64,000 nt of DNA from Chloroflexota bacterium. Its GTDB lineage: Bacteria; Chloroflexota; Anaerolineae; Aggregatilineales; Phototrophicaceae. Below, one piece after another: positions 36,399-46,218 of the stretch. Positions within the stretch are counted from its first letter, which is position 1. The number at the start of each line of letters is the position of its first letter. Below the pieces are notes generated by a model. That model saw nothing but the letters and a program-made list of their open reading frames with translations, was not told the origin of the DNA and searched no databases. Both the position numbers and the translations under genes were made by a program. The stretch covers positions 229,289-293,288 of the forward strand of contig JAPOVL010000025.1 in the NCBI GenBank assembly GCA_026708115.1, written 5' to 3'.

Positions 36399-38435
36399 TC
36401 AAGCGAAGCTCTCCCTGCGCCGAAGCCATTTCTCATGAATCGCACTATTGTACAACATCTTGATGTAGACTCCACCCACGACCGAGCGCGCCTGCATGCC
36501 CACTTGCGCGCCGCTGTCGGTGTCGAACCAGTCCGTCAACGGCACGCGGCTCTCGCTCTCGTTAAGCCAGTCGAAAAGCGGCGTGATGAACTCCTCGAAA
36601 TCGTCTTGGGATTCCGCCAGGGACGCGGACCAGACCGTCCAATCCAGCTTGGTGTAAGTATTGCGCTTATCCAGCGGCAAGCCGTAACGACCCTGTTTCC
36701 CCTTGTAAAAGGCGATCTCGGCCGCGCGCAGGGCCGGCGGGAACAGCTCCAGAGCGAGCAGGCGGTCCCAGACCAGGTTGTACTTCTGGCTCCAGGTGCC
36801 GGGACGATCAAAGGTCAACCGATAATGGTCGCCATCATCGGCCATACGCAGCCAGTCGGCAACCATCCGTTCAACTTGCTCGCGAATCTCCGCCGCCCGC
36901 TCCGGCTGCCCCAGGCCCCGGCAGAGCCAGGCGTAGCCGGCGATCGCGACTAGCGCCTTGACGGACAGATTGACATTATGCGCCAGGTGCCCGGCAAAAT
37001 CATCGGTGCAGAGCTGGTTTTCCGGGTCGAGTCCTTTTTCCAGGAGATACTCGGCCCAGGCAGTGAGGGTCTTCCAATACTTCTCCGCATAGCTGAAGTC
37101 CGAACGGGCTTTACAGAGCGCCGCCGTCATGATCAGCATATTGCCGCACTCTTCAACCGGCATCTGCCGCCACTCGCTCTCTTCGCCGCCGCCATAGACC
37201 TGCCCGTTCGCCAGGGGGTAACGCCCGATATCGTGCGGGGCGAAGGGGAACCGCCAACGCGCGGAAGCGGCATAATCCAGAATCGGCGTCAACATCGCTT
37301 CCAGGAGATCGGGATTCAAGAGCAAGAAAAACGGGCTGGATGGGTAAGAGACATCGACAGTGCCCATGCAGCCATTGCTGAAATTCTCTTTCGAGAAGTA
37401 CAAGGGCGTCCCGTCCAGATCGGCAACCAGTTTGTGCGCGCCCAGGCACTGTCGGAAGACCAGGGCCGCCAGCCCCGCGTATTTCTCCCCGCCGACGGCG
37501 CGCAGATCCGCCATTAATTCCTCATCGTAAGCGCGGCATGCCGCTCGAATGTGGGAGAATTGCCGGCGAGTCGCGCTGATCAGATCGGCAGCGGTCATGC
37601 CGTCCCGGCGCCAAAACGGCCGCAGCCTGCGCCGCATGTATTCCACCGAAAAGCCATCGTCATAAGCCAGGATGACCTGCCAGGACGCCGCTTCGACATT
37701 GCCGGCGTCGTAAGACCAGGCCATGGCCGGGTGCGGCGGCCGGCTGTCGATGGTCCGCGGCATCTCGGTGTCGTCGCGATTGGGCAGCGATCCAGCATCC
37801 GCAAATTGGCTGCGCAGAGTTGAGTTGTCGGCCAAAGCGCCCCGCGCGGACTGCATCGAGACGAAGTACAGATAGCCCCAATCGATGCGCAAGTCATCGC
37901 CCGATTTCGCCAGCAGCGGCTGTTCCAGCGAACCCATCCAAAGCAAGTCCTGATCGTCGAGACGGTGACGCCCCCAAACGACCTTCTGCGCCGGATTGTC
38001 GACGGCCCAGTGGCCCAGCACATCAATGTAAAGCGCTGCGCGATGCGCCCGCCCATCCAGCGAACGCAGGTCCATCTCAATTGTCGTCACCGGGCGCGAG
38101 AGCAACTCGAGATTGTGGGGGAGCGCGGCAGTCATAAAAGTCAGCGTGAGCGCAAGGCCGCCGGCTTCAAATTGGTAGATTGTGCGGGTTGGCAGGACGG
38201 TCAGCGCGGTCTGCCGCATGGCCGGCACATCCAGGCCAATGTAGTCCAGCGAAGCGCCGATGAAACGCCAGGTCTGGCCATCAATGCGAAGCAGGCCGCA
38301 GATCGGGTGCGGCTGACCCGTCCAGTGGCGGGTATCGTCGTCGGTCAGCCGGTCGGCCAGCGACCAAACGCTCATATAGGGATCGTTGACGACCAGCGGC
38401 GTGGCTGGCGGCCGCAAGGCTAAGTCCTTGGTCAT
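36399..38435 (-). CDS. DUF4965/glutaminase A-like protein
   Basis: 678 residues from ATG 38435 with GGAGG ten bases upstream. The N-terminal ~300 residues are a beta-sandwich (DUF5127-like); the C-terminal part is an alpha/alpha toroid typical of DUF4965/DUF1793 with signatures TDDFAGHLAHNVNLSVKA, WSQKYNLVWDRLLAL, LPLDKRNTYTKLDWTVW and VVGGVYIKML. The best known member is the fungal secreted glutaminase GtaA, but bacterial members are mostly untested and may be glycoside hydrolases. No signal peptide is evident from this start. Its stop lies 41 bases upstream of the adaptor gene. Confidence 0.85.
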   Translation of the reverse strand: MTKDLALRPPATPLVVNDPYMSVWSLADRLTDDDTRHWTGQPHPICGLLRIDGQTWRFIGASLDYIGLDVPAMRQTALTVLPTRTIYQFEAGGLALTLTFMTAALPHNLELLSRPVTTIEMDLRSLDGRAHRAALYIDVLGHWAVDNPAQKVVWGRHRLDDQDLLWMGSLEQPLLAKSGDDLRIDWGYLYFVSMQSARGALADNSTLRSQFADAGSLPNRDDTEMPRTIDSRPPHPAMAWSYDAGNVEAASWQVILAYDDGFSVEYMRRRLRPFWRRDGMTAADLISATRRQFSHIRAACRAYDEELMADLRAVGGEKYAGLAALVFRQCLGAHKLVADLDGTPLYFSKENFSNGCMGTVDVSYPSSPFFLLLNPDLLEAMLTPILDYAASARWRFPFAPHDIGRYPLANGQVYGGGEESEWRQMPVEECGNMLIMTAALCKARSDFSYAEKYWKTLTAWAEYLLEKGLDPENQLCTDDFAGHLAHNVNLSVKALVAIAGYAWLCRGLGQPERAAEIREQVERMVADWLRMADDGDHYRLTFDRPGTWSQKYNLVWDRLLALELFPPALRAAEIAFYKGKQGRYGLPLDKRNTYTKLDWTVWSASLAESQDDFEEFITPLFDWLNESESRVPLTDWFDTDSGAQVGMQARSVVGGVYIKMLYNSAIHEKWLRRRESFA

Positions 38436-38571
38436 CACCGCTTGACCTCCCGGACTATTCCGCGCCTGAAACGGACGCGAATAATTGAATACCAAGTCAA
38501 GAGAGTATACTGGCGCTCAAGCGTTGGGGACAAGCTTCGGAAACCGGCCCTCACCCCAAACCCTCACCGAA

Positions 38572-38590
38572 GGTCAGTGTCTACGCGACC
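38572..38590 (+). repeat. Dispersed 19-base repeat, copy A
   Basis: GGTCAGTGTCTACGCGACC is identical to 56539-56557. It is followed after about 17 bases by a GCGGACATGTTTG block also found at 56.14 kb, so two shared modules occur side by side. Confidence 0.7.
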
Positions 38591-38643
38591 CATTAATAGA
38601 GAGAGGAGCGGACATGTTTGAAGTAACACGGTAAGATAGCGAT

Positions 38644-38664
38644 GGGTCAGCTAATAGCTGACCC
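38644..38664. repeat. Palindromic repeat, copy 1 (divergent core)
   Basis: GGGTCAGCT-AAT-AGCTGACCC is a perfect 9-base stem with a 3-base loop, followed by CCTAC. The GGG/CCC ends and the adjoining CTAC match the other copies read in reverse, but the stem core is TCAGCT instead of CGA-type. Confidence 0.7.
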
Positions 38665-38808
38665 CTACAGGTATCAATTAGATTAAAAAATGTAAGGCTT
38701 CTCCGCTACTCGATTTTGCTGATCCAAATGGTCGCTAATATGTGTCCGACTGCAAGAAAACAACACAATGTGGCGACCCAAATCACAACATATTGACCAG
38801 CGATGTAG

Positions 38809-38829
38809 GGGCGACCTATCAGGTCGCCC
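38809..38829. repeat. Palindromic repeat, copy 2
   Basis: GTA then GGGCGACCT-ATC-AGGTCGCCC: perfect 9-base stem, 3-base loop, preceded by GTAG and followed by CG. Confidence 0.8.
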
Positions 38830-38892
38830 GCGTTCCGGCTGCGAACGATCGGATTATCACACTGAAAAGGACAGACGGAACTGTTTTTCGCC

Positions 38893-38928
38893 AGTAGCGG
38901 ACAAGCCTTGTAAGACTTGTCCGCTACT
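38893..38928. repeat. Longer palindrome with 13-base stem
   Basis: AGTAGCGGACAAG (38893-38905) pairs perfectly with CTTGTCCGCTACT (38916-38928) across a 10-base loop. It resembles the other palindromes in beginning with GTAG and ending CTAC, but is longer and has a different core. Confidence 0.7.
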
Positions 38929-39046
38929 AAAATCATACGTATAGATAACAGGAACAGTACCGAAACAATACAAAACAGGTGCCGACCCTTGCGAAAATCA
39001 ACAAATTATTACGGAATCCGTCAGGCTTAGCTCCCCCTCTCGTAGT

Positions 39047-39219
39047 CTGAGGACATGACAGCTTTGATCCGATTGGCTATGAAAGCGACAGGACAACGAT
39101 CACAAGCATCTTATTGGGCGAAAATTGTAGGGGCGACTCTGTGAGTCGCCCGAAATCGCCACAGAAATTACAAGTTTTGCAGCGGTATTCCGCCAAGTTA
39201 AAACCTGTCATGTCCTCAG
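39047..39219. mobile_element. MITE-like element with 15-base terminal inverted repeats
   Basis: CTGAGGACATGACAG at 39047-39061 is matched by its exact complement at 39205-39219. The 173-base unit has no coding capacity and contains palindromic repeat copy 3 inside it. No clear target duplication flanks it. It may be the non-autonomous remnant of an insertion sequence; no transposase is in the window. Confidence 0.55.
39131..39151. repeat. Palindromic repeat, copy 3
   Basis: GGGCGACTC-TGT-GAGTCGCCC: perfect 9-base stem, 3-base loop, preceded by TTGTAG. It lies inside the 173-base inverted-repeat element. Confidence 0.8.
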
Positions 39220-39457
39220 CCGCTAAGCGGGGGGACTGAGGGGGGTAGAATTTCATCAGAGTCTATCAGTCGCCCGAAAAGATCACAAATTGTATAGATT
39301 TCTAGCGAGTTCCTGTTCACTGTGTCGAGCGTCTCGTTGCAGGGTGTATTTCAATATTTTGGCAAGTGTCCACAGGACAATCGCTTCAAAATGCTGTCTA
39401 GTAGAATAATGCAAAACAAACCGAAAACTCACCACAGAGGCGCAGGGCATATTTTTC

Positions 39458-39478
39458 GGGCGACAAGGTTTGTCGCCC
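39458..39478. repeat. Palindromic repeat, copy 4
   Basis: GGGCGACAA-GGT-TTGTCGCCC: perfect 9-base stem, followed by CTAC, so it lies in the opposite orientation to copies 2, 3 and 5. Confidence 0.8.
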
Positions 39479-39510
39479 CTACGGGTCTCGATCATCAATG
39501 AGGCCTGTAG

Positions 39511-39531
39511 GGGCGAGCAATCTGCTCGCCC
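39511..39531. repeat. Palindromic repeat, copy 5
   Basis: GGGCGAGCA-ATC-TGCTCGCCC: perfect 9-base stem, preceded by TGTAG. It lies 32 bases from copy 4 in opposite orientation. Confidence 0.8.
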
Positions 39532-39811
39532 GCCGGTGAGTATCGCGCGACGGGGATTCGCCACAGAGGTGCAGAGAAATGGCTCATTTACTTTGTGTTC
39601 TTTGTGTCTTTGTGGTTGGATATGCTTTCGGCAGGTTAGGGGTCGCTTAACTTGCCAATAATCCGAAATACACCTCTCGTCCCATGTGAAACAAGCTTGT
39701 GATTTCAATTTAGGGTATGCTGTAGATAGCTTAGCGGAATATAGCCAGGGCAGCAAAACTTATGACAGCGTCTGCTGAAAAACTTTTGATCCGTGAACAA
39801 GCGGAGGGCGC

Positions 39812-41512
39812 ATGATCGCTGACATCGACGCGATATTGGAATCCTATCGCGGGCGCGGTCGTGAAGCGCTGCTGCCGGCGCTCTGGGACCTGCAGGGCGC
39901 GCAAGGGAGCATCAGCCCCGAAAATGTGCATCGGATTTCGCATATCTTGCGCGTGCCGGAAGCCGACATCTACGGCGTCATCGGATTCTATACGCTCTTC
40001 CACGACGAACCCACTGGCCGCCGCATCATTCGCGTCTGCGCGGACCCGACCTGCGCCCTGGTTGGCGCTGACGACGTTCTGCATGAGCTCTGCGACCGCT
40101 TGAGCCTCTCCGGCGATGGCAGCACACCCGACGGCGAATACACCGTTGAGCATTCCCCCTGCCTGGGCATGTGCGATTACGCGCCGGCCGCGCTGGTCAG
40201 CGAACGGGGCGAGCATGATATCGCGCTGCCAAGGGTGACGGTCGATGACCTGCTTGACAAGCGAGATGGCGCCTATTTTACGCCGGCCGGCGACGATGAA
40301 TCGGTTTTGCTGGATCCCTCGCTTGACGCGGCGCCTCAAACACTAGCCGGATACGGCGATTACCGCGCGCTGCGTCAGGCGATCTTTGAGCAATCGCCGG
40401 AGCAGGTGATCTCGGCAGTCGAGGCTTCCGGCTTGATCGGACGCGGCGGCGCGGCTTTCCCCACCGGTTTGAAGTGGAAGTTCACGCGCGGCGCGGCCGG
40501 CGACATCAAGTATGTCGTTTGCAATGCCGATGAAAGCGAACCCGGCACCTTCAAAGATCGCGTCTTGATGGAGCAGCGCCCGCACCTGCTGCTGGAAGGG
40601 ATCGCACTGGCCGCATATGCCGTAGGCACGGGCAAAGCTTATATCTTCGTGCGCGGCGAATACCCCAATGCAACCGCCATCCTGGCTTCCGCTATTCGAG
40701 AGGCCGAGGCTGCCGGCGCCCTGGGCGAGGGCATCATGGGCAGCGACTTTGCGCTGGATATTGAAATCCGCCGGGGCGCCGGCGCTTATATCTGTGGCGA
40801 GGAGACCGCCCTCTTCGAAGCGATCGAGGGCAAACGCGGCTTCCCGCGCATGAAGCCGCCCTATCCGACTACGTTCGGGCTCTTCGGGGCGCCGACCGCG
40901 GTGAACAATGTCGAGACCCTGTGCGCCATCCCCGGCATTGTCAGGCAAGGCGCGGACTGGTTCAGGCGTTTTGGCACGGCAGAAAGCGCCGGCACGAAAC
41001 TGGTCTCGGTCAGCGGGCACGTTGGCCGGTCCGGTGTATACGAAATCCAGCCGGGCATCACGCTGCGGCGATTCCTCGACGACTATTGCGGTGGCGTCAT
41101 TGGCGAATTAAGAACGGTGCTGATGGGTGGCGCGGCCGGGACCTTTCTGCTGCCGGATGAGATTGATGTACCTTTGACCTTCGAGGATTTGCGCGCGGCA
41201 GGAAGCACTTTCGGCTCGGGCGCGATCATGGTCTTCAACCGGTCGACGGACCTGCGCGATCTGCTCCGGCGGCTGGGGCTGTTCTTCCAGCATGAAAGCT
41301 GCGGCAAGTGTTTTCCCTGTCAGCTGGGCACGCAGCGGCAAGTCGAAATCCTGGAGCGCCTGGAGGCGCCGCGCGCCGGCGACCGCGAGCGGCTGCATGA
41401 TATCGGCCTGACGATGAGCGAAGCCTCGATTTGCGGCTTGGGCCATACGGCGGCGCTGGCGGTGTTGAGCGCGCTGGAGAAGTTCCCGGAGATATTTGAC
41501 GCGAAGGAATGA
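39812..41512 (+). CDS. NuoE-NuoF fusion: NADH-binding diaphorase subunit of formate dehydrogenase
   Basis: 566 residues. Residues 1-150 are NuoE-like with [2Fe-2S] ligands Cys76, Cys81, Cys117 and Cys121. The rest is NuoF-like: the FMN/NADH site [15 protein letters not shown], then [27 protein letters not shown], and the [4Fe-4S] site [13 protein letters not shown] with a distal ICGLGHT. It passes electrons from formate oxidation to NAD+ in the cytoplasm. GGAGG precedes the ATG. It is followed after four bases by the ferredoxin-like subunit and then fdhD. The same fusion occurs in some hydrogenases, but the fdhD and moeA neighbours favour formate dehydrogenase. Confidence 0.93.
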   Translation: MIADIDAILESYRGRGREALLPALWDLQGAQGSISPENVHRISHILRVPEADIYGVIGFYTLFHDEPTGRRIIRVCADPTCALVGADDVLHELCDRLSLSGDGSTPDGEYTVEHSPCLGMCDYAPAALVSERGEHDIALPRVTVDDLLDKRDGAYFTPAGDDESVLLDPSLDAAPQTLAGYGDYRALRQAIFEQSPEQVISAVEASGLIGRGGAAFPTGLKWKFTRGAAGDIKYVVCNADESEPGTFKDRVLMEQRPHLLLEGIALAAYAVGTGKAYIFVRGEYPNATAILASAIREAEAAGALGEGIMGSDFALDIEIRRGAGAYICGEETALFEAIEGKRGFPRMKPPYPTTFGLFGAPTAVNNVETLCAIPGIVRQGADWFRRFGTAESAGTKLVSVSGHVGRSGVYEIQPGITLRRFLDDYCGGVIGELRTVLMGGAAGTFLLPDEIDVPLTFEDLRAAGSTFGSGAIMVFNRSTDLRDLLRRLGLFFQHESCGKCFPCQLGTQRQVEILERLEAPRAGDRERLHDIGLTMSEASICGLGHTAALAVLSALEKFPEIFDAKE

Positions 41513-41516
41513 GGAC

Positions 41517-42218
41517 ATGACCGACGAAACCATCACGCTCACAATCGACGGCAAGCCGATCAGCGTCCCCAAAGGCGCGACACTACTCGACGCCGCCCAA
41601 GAAGCCGGCATCGATATCCCCGTCATCTGCTACCACGAGGCGACCAGTCCCAACGGCCTTTGTCGCGTCTGCGTGGTCGATGTGGATGGCGGGCGCGTTT
41701 TGCAGCCGGCCTGCGTGGCCGAATGCGGCGCCGATACCCGGGTCGAGACACGCAACGAGCGCGTCGAGCGCAGCCGACGCACCATCCTGGAAATGCTGAA
41801 CGCCTCGGTCAACCTGGAGCAAGCGCCGGAAATCCAGGACATGATGGCGGACTACAGCGCCGATGATGAACGCTTCCCCGATGCGCGGCGGCGCGAAAGC
41901 GAGCTGATCGACGACAATCCCTTTTACGTGCGCGACTACGAACAGTGCGTCTTGTGCTGGCGCTGCGTGCAAGTCTGCGCCGAAGACGCCCAGTTCACCT
42001 TCGCGTTGACGCTGAAAAACCGCGGGCATGAGACCTCGGTGGCGACGGCCTTTGACATATCCATGACCGAGTCGCCCTGCGTATTTTGCGGGCAATGCGT
42101 GGGCGTCTGCCCGACCGGCGCCCTGAAGCCCAAGGTGGAGTGGGGCATCGAGCAGGGCTGGAGTAGCGAGGAAATGCGGCAGCAGACCAGGCGCAAACGC
42201 AAAAAGGACGCCGGATGA
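41517..42218 (+). CDS. NuoG-N-like iron-sulfur subunit of formate dehydrogenase
   Basis: 233 residues from ATG 41517 (GAGG just upstream). The N-terminus is a plant-type [2Fe-2S] domain with Cys38, Cys49, Cys52 and Cys66. The C-terminal half has two ferredoxin-type [4Fe-4S] sets, [11 protein letters not shown] and [15 protein letters not shown]. In many formate dehydrogenases this module is fused to the N-terminus of the catalytic subunit; here it is a separate protein, in agreement with the catalytic subunit at the left edge, which lacks it. It bridges electrons between that subunit and the diaphorase. Confidence 0.92.
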   Translation: MTDETITLTIDGKPISVPKGATLLDAAQEAGIDIPVICYHEATSPNGLCRVCVVDVDGGRVLQPACVAECGADTRVETRNERVERSRRTILEMLNASVNLEQAPEIQDMMADYSADDERFPDARRRESELIDDNPFYVRDYEQCVLCWRCVQVCAEDAQFTFALTLKNRGHETSVATAFDISMTESPCVFCGQCVGVCPTGALKPKVEWGIEQGWSSEEMRQQTRRKRKKDAG

Positions 42219-43015
42219 CGACCAGAACACAGGTCAAGGAATTGGCGGGGGCCAAGCCGCTGAGCTATCAAGTCGTCGAGGGGAACGAGGTCAGCAGCGT
42301 TGAGGGGGGCGTGATCGATGAGCAACTGCTCTCGATCTATGTCAACGGGCAGTCGCTGGCGACGATGATGTGCAGTCCCCTGCAACTGGAGGCGCTGGCG
42401 GTCGGCTACTTGTACAACGAGGGCGTGATCGAAGCGGCGGACGAGATCGCCTTGCTGCAGACCAATATCCCGAACAGCGTGCTTGATGTATTCCTGACGC
42501 GCGACGAAGTGCAGTTGCCCAGGCGCATGATCTTGACCACGGGCTGCGGCGGCGGCATGACCGGGCAGGAACTGACCAAGGCGCACCCGCCCCTGGAAAG
42601 CGCCTTCAAGACGACGCCGGATGTGATCCTCCGTTTGATGCGCGCGCTACAGGGCGCGGCTACCCTTTACAATGCCGTGCGCGGCGTGCATACCGCGGTG
42701 CTGGGCGACGAGACCGGCCTGCTGATCAGCGCCGAAGACGTCGGACGGCATAACGCGGTGGACAAGGTAGCCGGGCATGCCCTGCTGGAAAAGATCAATG
42801 CGCGCGACCGCATCTTGCTGACCAGCGGCCGCATCAGCTCGGAGATGTTGGGCAAGGCGCGGCGTATGGGCATTCCCGTGGTGGCCAGCCGTACAGCCCC
42901 GACCAGCATCACGGTGGAATTGGCGGGCGCCTGGGATATCTGCGTGATTGGCTATGTCAGACGCGGCGGCATGCGCGTCTACACCTGCGGCTGGCGGCTC
43001 GGCTTAAGCGAGTGA
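42215..43015 (+). CDS. fdhD: Formate dehydrogenase accessory sulfurtransferase FdhD
   Basis: 266 residues; overlaps the preceding stop by four bases (ATGA). FdhD transfers sulfur from IscS to the molybdenum cofactor before its insertion into formate dehydrogenase. Family features: [16 protein letters not shown], then [15 protein letters not shown], a Cys in ILTTGCGGG where the E. coli protein has a C-x-x-C loop, and the GRHNAVDK and [12 protein letters not shown] motifs. Only one Cys lies in the loop, as in many homologues. Confidence 0.95.
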   Translation: MTTRTQVKELAGAKPLSYQVVEGNEVSSVEGGVIDEQLLSIYVNGQSLATMMCSPLQLEALAVGYLYNEGVIEAADEIALLQTNIPNSVLDVFLTRDEVQLPRRMILTTGCGGGMTGQELTKAHPPLESAFKTTPDVILRLMRALQGAATLYNAVRGVHTAVLGDETGLLISAEDVGRHNAVDKVAGHALLEKINARDRILLTSGRISSEMLGKARRMGIPVVASRTAPTSITVELAGAWDICVIGYVRRGGMRVYTCGWRLGLSE

Positions 43016-43040
43016 CTTAAAGCGCAAATAACTCAAGCGC

Positions 43041-44960
43041 CTAAGCTTCCACGACCTGTCCCGTCTCGTCGCTGCGATAGCCGCTCTGCGCGCCCAGTTC
43101 GCGCTTGAAGTCCGCGCTGCGCAGGACAGTCAGCAGGGCTTGCAGGCTCGTCGTTTCCAGCGCTCGCCTCGGAATCACCAAATCGAATCGTTCCCAGGTC
43201 AGGCCAAGGAAGTCCAAGCCCATCGCTTCGGCCGCGCTCCGCAAGCCCATGCCGCAGTCGCCGATGCCATCGGCGACGGCCGCAGCCACGCCCAAGTGCG
43301 TATATTCCTCGTGCGCGTAACCTGTGATCTCGTGCGAAGCAATCCCATGCTGATCCAGCAAGTGGTCGAACAAGACGCGCGTGCCGGCGCCGCGTTGGCG
43401 ATTGACATAGCGCAGCCCGCGAATATCGCTGATCTCGCTGATGCCGCGGGGATTGCCGGGCGGCAGTATGAGTCCTTGTTCGCGCTGAGCGAATGTAACA
43501 AGCTGGCAGGGTTCGTTTGGCAAATATTTGCGGATGAACGACAGATTGTAGCTGGCGGTCGCCGGATCGAAGAGATGACTGCCGGCCAGATGGGCTTCGC
43601 CGCGCCGCAAGGCGATCAAGCCGCCGATGGATCCCAGGTTGACCGAGACTATGCGCCGCGCCGCCGAGAACAAGCGCAGATGCGTCGCCAGCAGATCGAG
43701 CATGGGATCGTGGCTGCCCATGACCATAATTGTGCTTTTGATCTGCGAAAGCGAACGATACAAGCTCACGCGCATTGCCTCACCGCGATCGACGCCCTCG
43801 TGGAAACGGGGGATATGCGCCAAGCCATCCGCTTGTACCAGCGAGGTGATGACACCGGCGCCGCGCTGCAAGGGCGTCGCCCGCAGGCGGCCGTCAATCT
43901 CCGCCAGCGCTACCCGCAGGAAATCGTCATCTCCAATCGGCGACACAATCTTGCGCGTCGAGACCGCTTCGACCGTCGCCGGCTCGGCGGGCGACAAGCC
44001 CTGCCATGCCCGTATCAAGGGCGCAATCAGCAATTCACCGGTGAGCGCGGCGCTGACCGGATAGCCCGGCACGCCGATAATTGGGGTCGTGCCGATCATG
44101 CCCATGATGACCGGATGACCGGGCCGGACGGCTATGCCATGTACCAGCAGATCTCCCAATTCCTCAATCGCGCCGGCGGTGAAGTCGTGGCTGCCGGCCG
44201 ACGAACCCGACAGAACCAGAATTAAATCGGGCGCGGCATCAAGCGCTTCTTGCAAGGCGCTGCGCAATCCTGCAAGGGAATCGCCGACAATCTCGGATGT
44301 GGTCGCTTCGCCGCCCGCCTCGCGGATCTGAGCGCCCAGGATCAGGCTATTGAATTCGATGAGTTGACCGCGTTCGGGCCGACGATCGGGCGGCACGAGC
44401 TCGCCCCCGGTCGGAATAATGGCGACCCGGGGCTTGCGCCGCACCATGACCGTCGCATGCCCGCAGCCAGCCAGCGCCCCCAGATCGACCGGCCGCAACT
44501 GATGATTCACTTGCAGGACGGTCTCCGTCGTCACCATATCCTCGCCCATCAGGCGCACGTGCTGCCAGGGCGCGACCGAGGCGTATATCAAGAGACGGCC
44601 ATCGTCGGTCTGGTTGACATGCTCGATCATGATCACGGCGTCCGTGTTCTCCGGCAGGGGATCGCCGGTATTGACCGCCTGCGCCTCGCGGCCGAGCCGC
44701 AGGCTAATGGCTTGTGTTTCCCGCGCATCCCGGGTATCGGCAGCGGCGACGGCGTAGCCGTCCATGGCCGCGCAATGATAATGCGGCGAAGACAATTTGG
44801 CCCGCACCGGTGCGGCGGTCACCCGGCCCAGCGCCCTGTCAAGCAAGACGGATTCGCCCGGCAGCGGTCCCAGCCGCCCAGCGGCCAGCAGAGCCGCTTG
44901 CAGCTTCGCCCGCGCCTCGTCGAGCGGCACGTCTTCCAGGTAAATATGACGTTTTGACAT
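43041..44960 (-). CDS. MoeA-type molybdotransferase fused to a periplasmic-binding-protein-like domain
   Basis: 639 residues from ATG 44960; the open frame extends 30 codons more but overlaps the upstream gene. Residues 1-400 are MoeA/gephyrin-E-like with AAMDGYAV, NTGDPLPENTDAVIMIE, IPTGGEL, VLSGSSAGSHDF and PGYPVSAAL. Residues ~430-630 are a PBP-like fold (MVMGSHDPMLDLLATHL, RYVNRQRGAGTRVLFDHLL, and a YAHEEYTHLGVAAAVADG loop) related to ModE-type or molybdate-sensing domains. The fusion is known in the MoeA family. It probably inserts Mo into molybdopterin, with the extra domain sensing or binding oxyanion or cofactor. Confidence 0.9.
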   Translation of the reverse strand: MSKRHIYLEDVPLDEARAKLQAALLAAGRLGPLPGESVLLDRALGRVTAAPVRAKLSSPHYHCAAMDGYAVAAADTRDARETQAISLRLGREAQAVNTGDPLPENTDAVIMIEHVNQTDDGRLLIYASVAPWQHVRLMGEDMVTTETVLQVNHQLRPVDLGALAGCGHATVMVRRKPRVAIIPTGGELVPPDRRPERGQLIEFNSLILGAQIREAGGEATTSEIVGDSLAGLRSALQEALDAAPDLILVLSGSSAGSHDFTAGAIEELGDLLVHGIAVRPGHPVIMGMIGTTPIIGVPGYPVSAALTGELLIAPLIRAWQGLSPAEPATVEAVSTRKIVSPIGDDDFLRVALAEIDGRLRATPLQRGAGVITSLVQADGLAHIPRFHEGVDRGEAMRVSLYRSLSQIKSTIMVMGSHDPMLDLLATHLRLFSAARRIVSVNLGSIGGLIALRRGEAHLAGSHLFDPATASYNLSFIRKYLPNEPCQLVTFAQREQGLILPPGNPRGISEISDIRGLRYVNRQRGAGTRVLFDHLLDQHGIASHEITGYAHEEYTHLGVAAAVADGIGDCGMGLRSAAEAMGLDFLGLTWERFDLVIPRRALETTSLQALLTVLRSADFKRELGAQSGYRSDETGQVVEA

Positions 44961-44976
44961 CACCGTCACCCTCGAC

Positions 44977-46218
44977 TCACAGAGGCTCAACTTCAACCAG
45001 GCTGCCGGCATCCAGGCCACCCGAATTGAGCGGCACGCGCAGCAAGGCATCGGCGCCCGCCAGCGTAAAGATCAAGTTCGACTTGCCGAGAATCGGCTCG
45101 GCCAAGGGGATCTCATCGTCCGTCAGGCGCAAGCGCACTGCCAGCCAGTCCTCGCGCCCGGTTTCGGAGGCGACGCGCAGGGCCAGGCGCGCGCGTGTCA
45201 TCAGCGGTCGCTCACGCTTCTGGCCCAGGAAGCGGGCGATCAAATGCGGCAGGATCTGCCGCGCGACCAGAAGCGCCGAGACCGGATTGCCCGGCAAACC
45301 GATCACCGGCTTATCCTCACAAACGGCAATGATGGTCGGCTTACCGGGCTTGGTCGCCAGCCCATGCTGGAGCAGTCCGGGCGCGCCCAGCCCGTTGATG
45401 ACATCCCGCGTGTAGTCGCGGGCGGAAACCGAGCTGCCGGCGCTCAGCAGCAGGATATCGGACTGGGCGAAGCCCGCCTCGGCGCGGGCGCGGTAATCCT
45501 CCAGCGAATCGCTTGCGATGCCCAGGCGCAGCGGTTCCGCGCCCTCCTTTTCCGCCAGCGCGCTCAGCGTATAGGCGTTGATATCGCGCACTTTACCCGG
45601 CGGCGGAGGCGCGACCTCGGGCGGCAGCAATTCGTCGCCGCAACTGAGGATGCCCACGCGCGGCGCGCGCAAGACTTCAATTTGCTCGATGCCAACCGCT
45701 AGCAGGCCACCGATATCGCCCGCGCGCAGTCGCTGGCGCCTCGGCAAGACCGCCGCGCCCGCCGCGACATCCTCGCCGACCTGGATGACGTTCTCGCCCG
45801 GCGCCACTGCTCGCATGGCTTCGATTTCCCCTTCGTCGATAACCTGGGTGGTCTCGATCATCACGACGGCGTCGGCGCCTTCCGGCAGCATGCCGCCGGT
45901 GTGAATCGTCATCGTTTGGCCGCTGCCGATATCGCGCGGGGGCCGCTCTCCCATTTTGATTTCGCCTAGCACCTCGAGGAAGGCCGGCAGCGCCTGGCTG
46001 GCGCCAAAGGTATCGGCGGCGCGGACGGCGTAGCCGTCCACCGTGCTTTTGCGAAAGGCTGGCACGGCCTCGGGAGAGCGAACTTCGACCGCGCTGATGC
46101 GATCCAGCGCGTCAGCAGCCGCGATGAACTCGCGCGCCGGCGTCGGCTGCCAATGCCTATCCAACAGCTTGAGCGCATCGGCAACCGGCAGCACTTGGAA
46201 GAATTCCGGTGAGGGCAT
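44977..46218 (-). CDS. moeA: MoeA/Glp molybdopterin molybdotransferase
   Basis: 413 residues from ATG 46218; a TTG eight codons earlier is possible. Inserts molybdenum into adenylylated molybdopterin. Motifs: STVDGYAVRAADT, TGGMLPEGADAVVMIE, ILSCGDEL, LLSAGSSVSARDYT and GLPGNPVSALL. It lies 16 bases upstream of the longer MoeA-PBP gene, so a pair of MoeA paralogues is co-expressed. The two converge on fdhD, consistent with supplying cofactor for formate dehydrogenase. Confidence 0.93.
   Translation of the reverse strand: MPSPEFFQVLPVADALKLLDRHWQPTPAREFIAAADALDRISAVEVRSPEAVPAFRKSTVDGYAVRAADTFGASQALPAFLEVLGEIKMGERPPRDIGSGQTMTIHTGGMLPEGADAVVMIETTQVIDEGEIEAMRAVAPGENVIQVGEDVAAGAAVLPRRQRLRAGDIGGLLAVGIEQIEVLRAPRVGILSCGDELLPPEVAPPPPGKVRDINAYTLSALAEKEGAEPLRLGIASDSLEDYRARAEAGFAQSDILLLSAGSSVSARDYTRDVINGLGAPGLLQHGLATKPGKPTIIAVCEDKPVIGLPGNPVSALLVARQILPHLIARFLGQKRERPLMTRARLALRVASETGREDWLAVRLRLTDDEIPLAEPILGKSNLIFTLAGADALLRVPLNSGGLDAGSLVEVEPL

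Larger units (their letters stand above)
38436..39811. other. Repeat-rich, gene-poor intergenic region
   Basis: About 1.4 kb without a credible gene. It holds six short palindromes of two types, a 173-base element with 15-base terminal inverted repeats, a 19-base block shared exactly with 56.5 kb, a GCGGACATGTTTG block shared with 56.1 kb, and CCACAGAGG-type blocks near 39.43 and 39.56 kb. The formate dehydrogenase promoter should lie near its right end. I see no tRNA or transposase. Confidence 0.7.

Noticed and set aside
38809..39531. Possible CRISPR array from regularly recurring short palindromes
   Set aside because: Spacing is irregular, orientation varies, the inner bases differ between copies and no cas genes are present.
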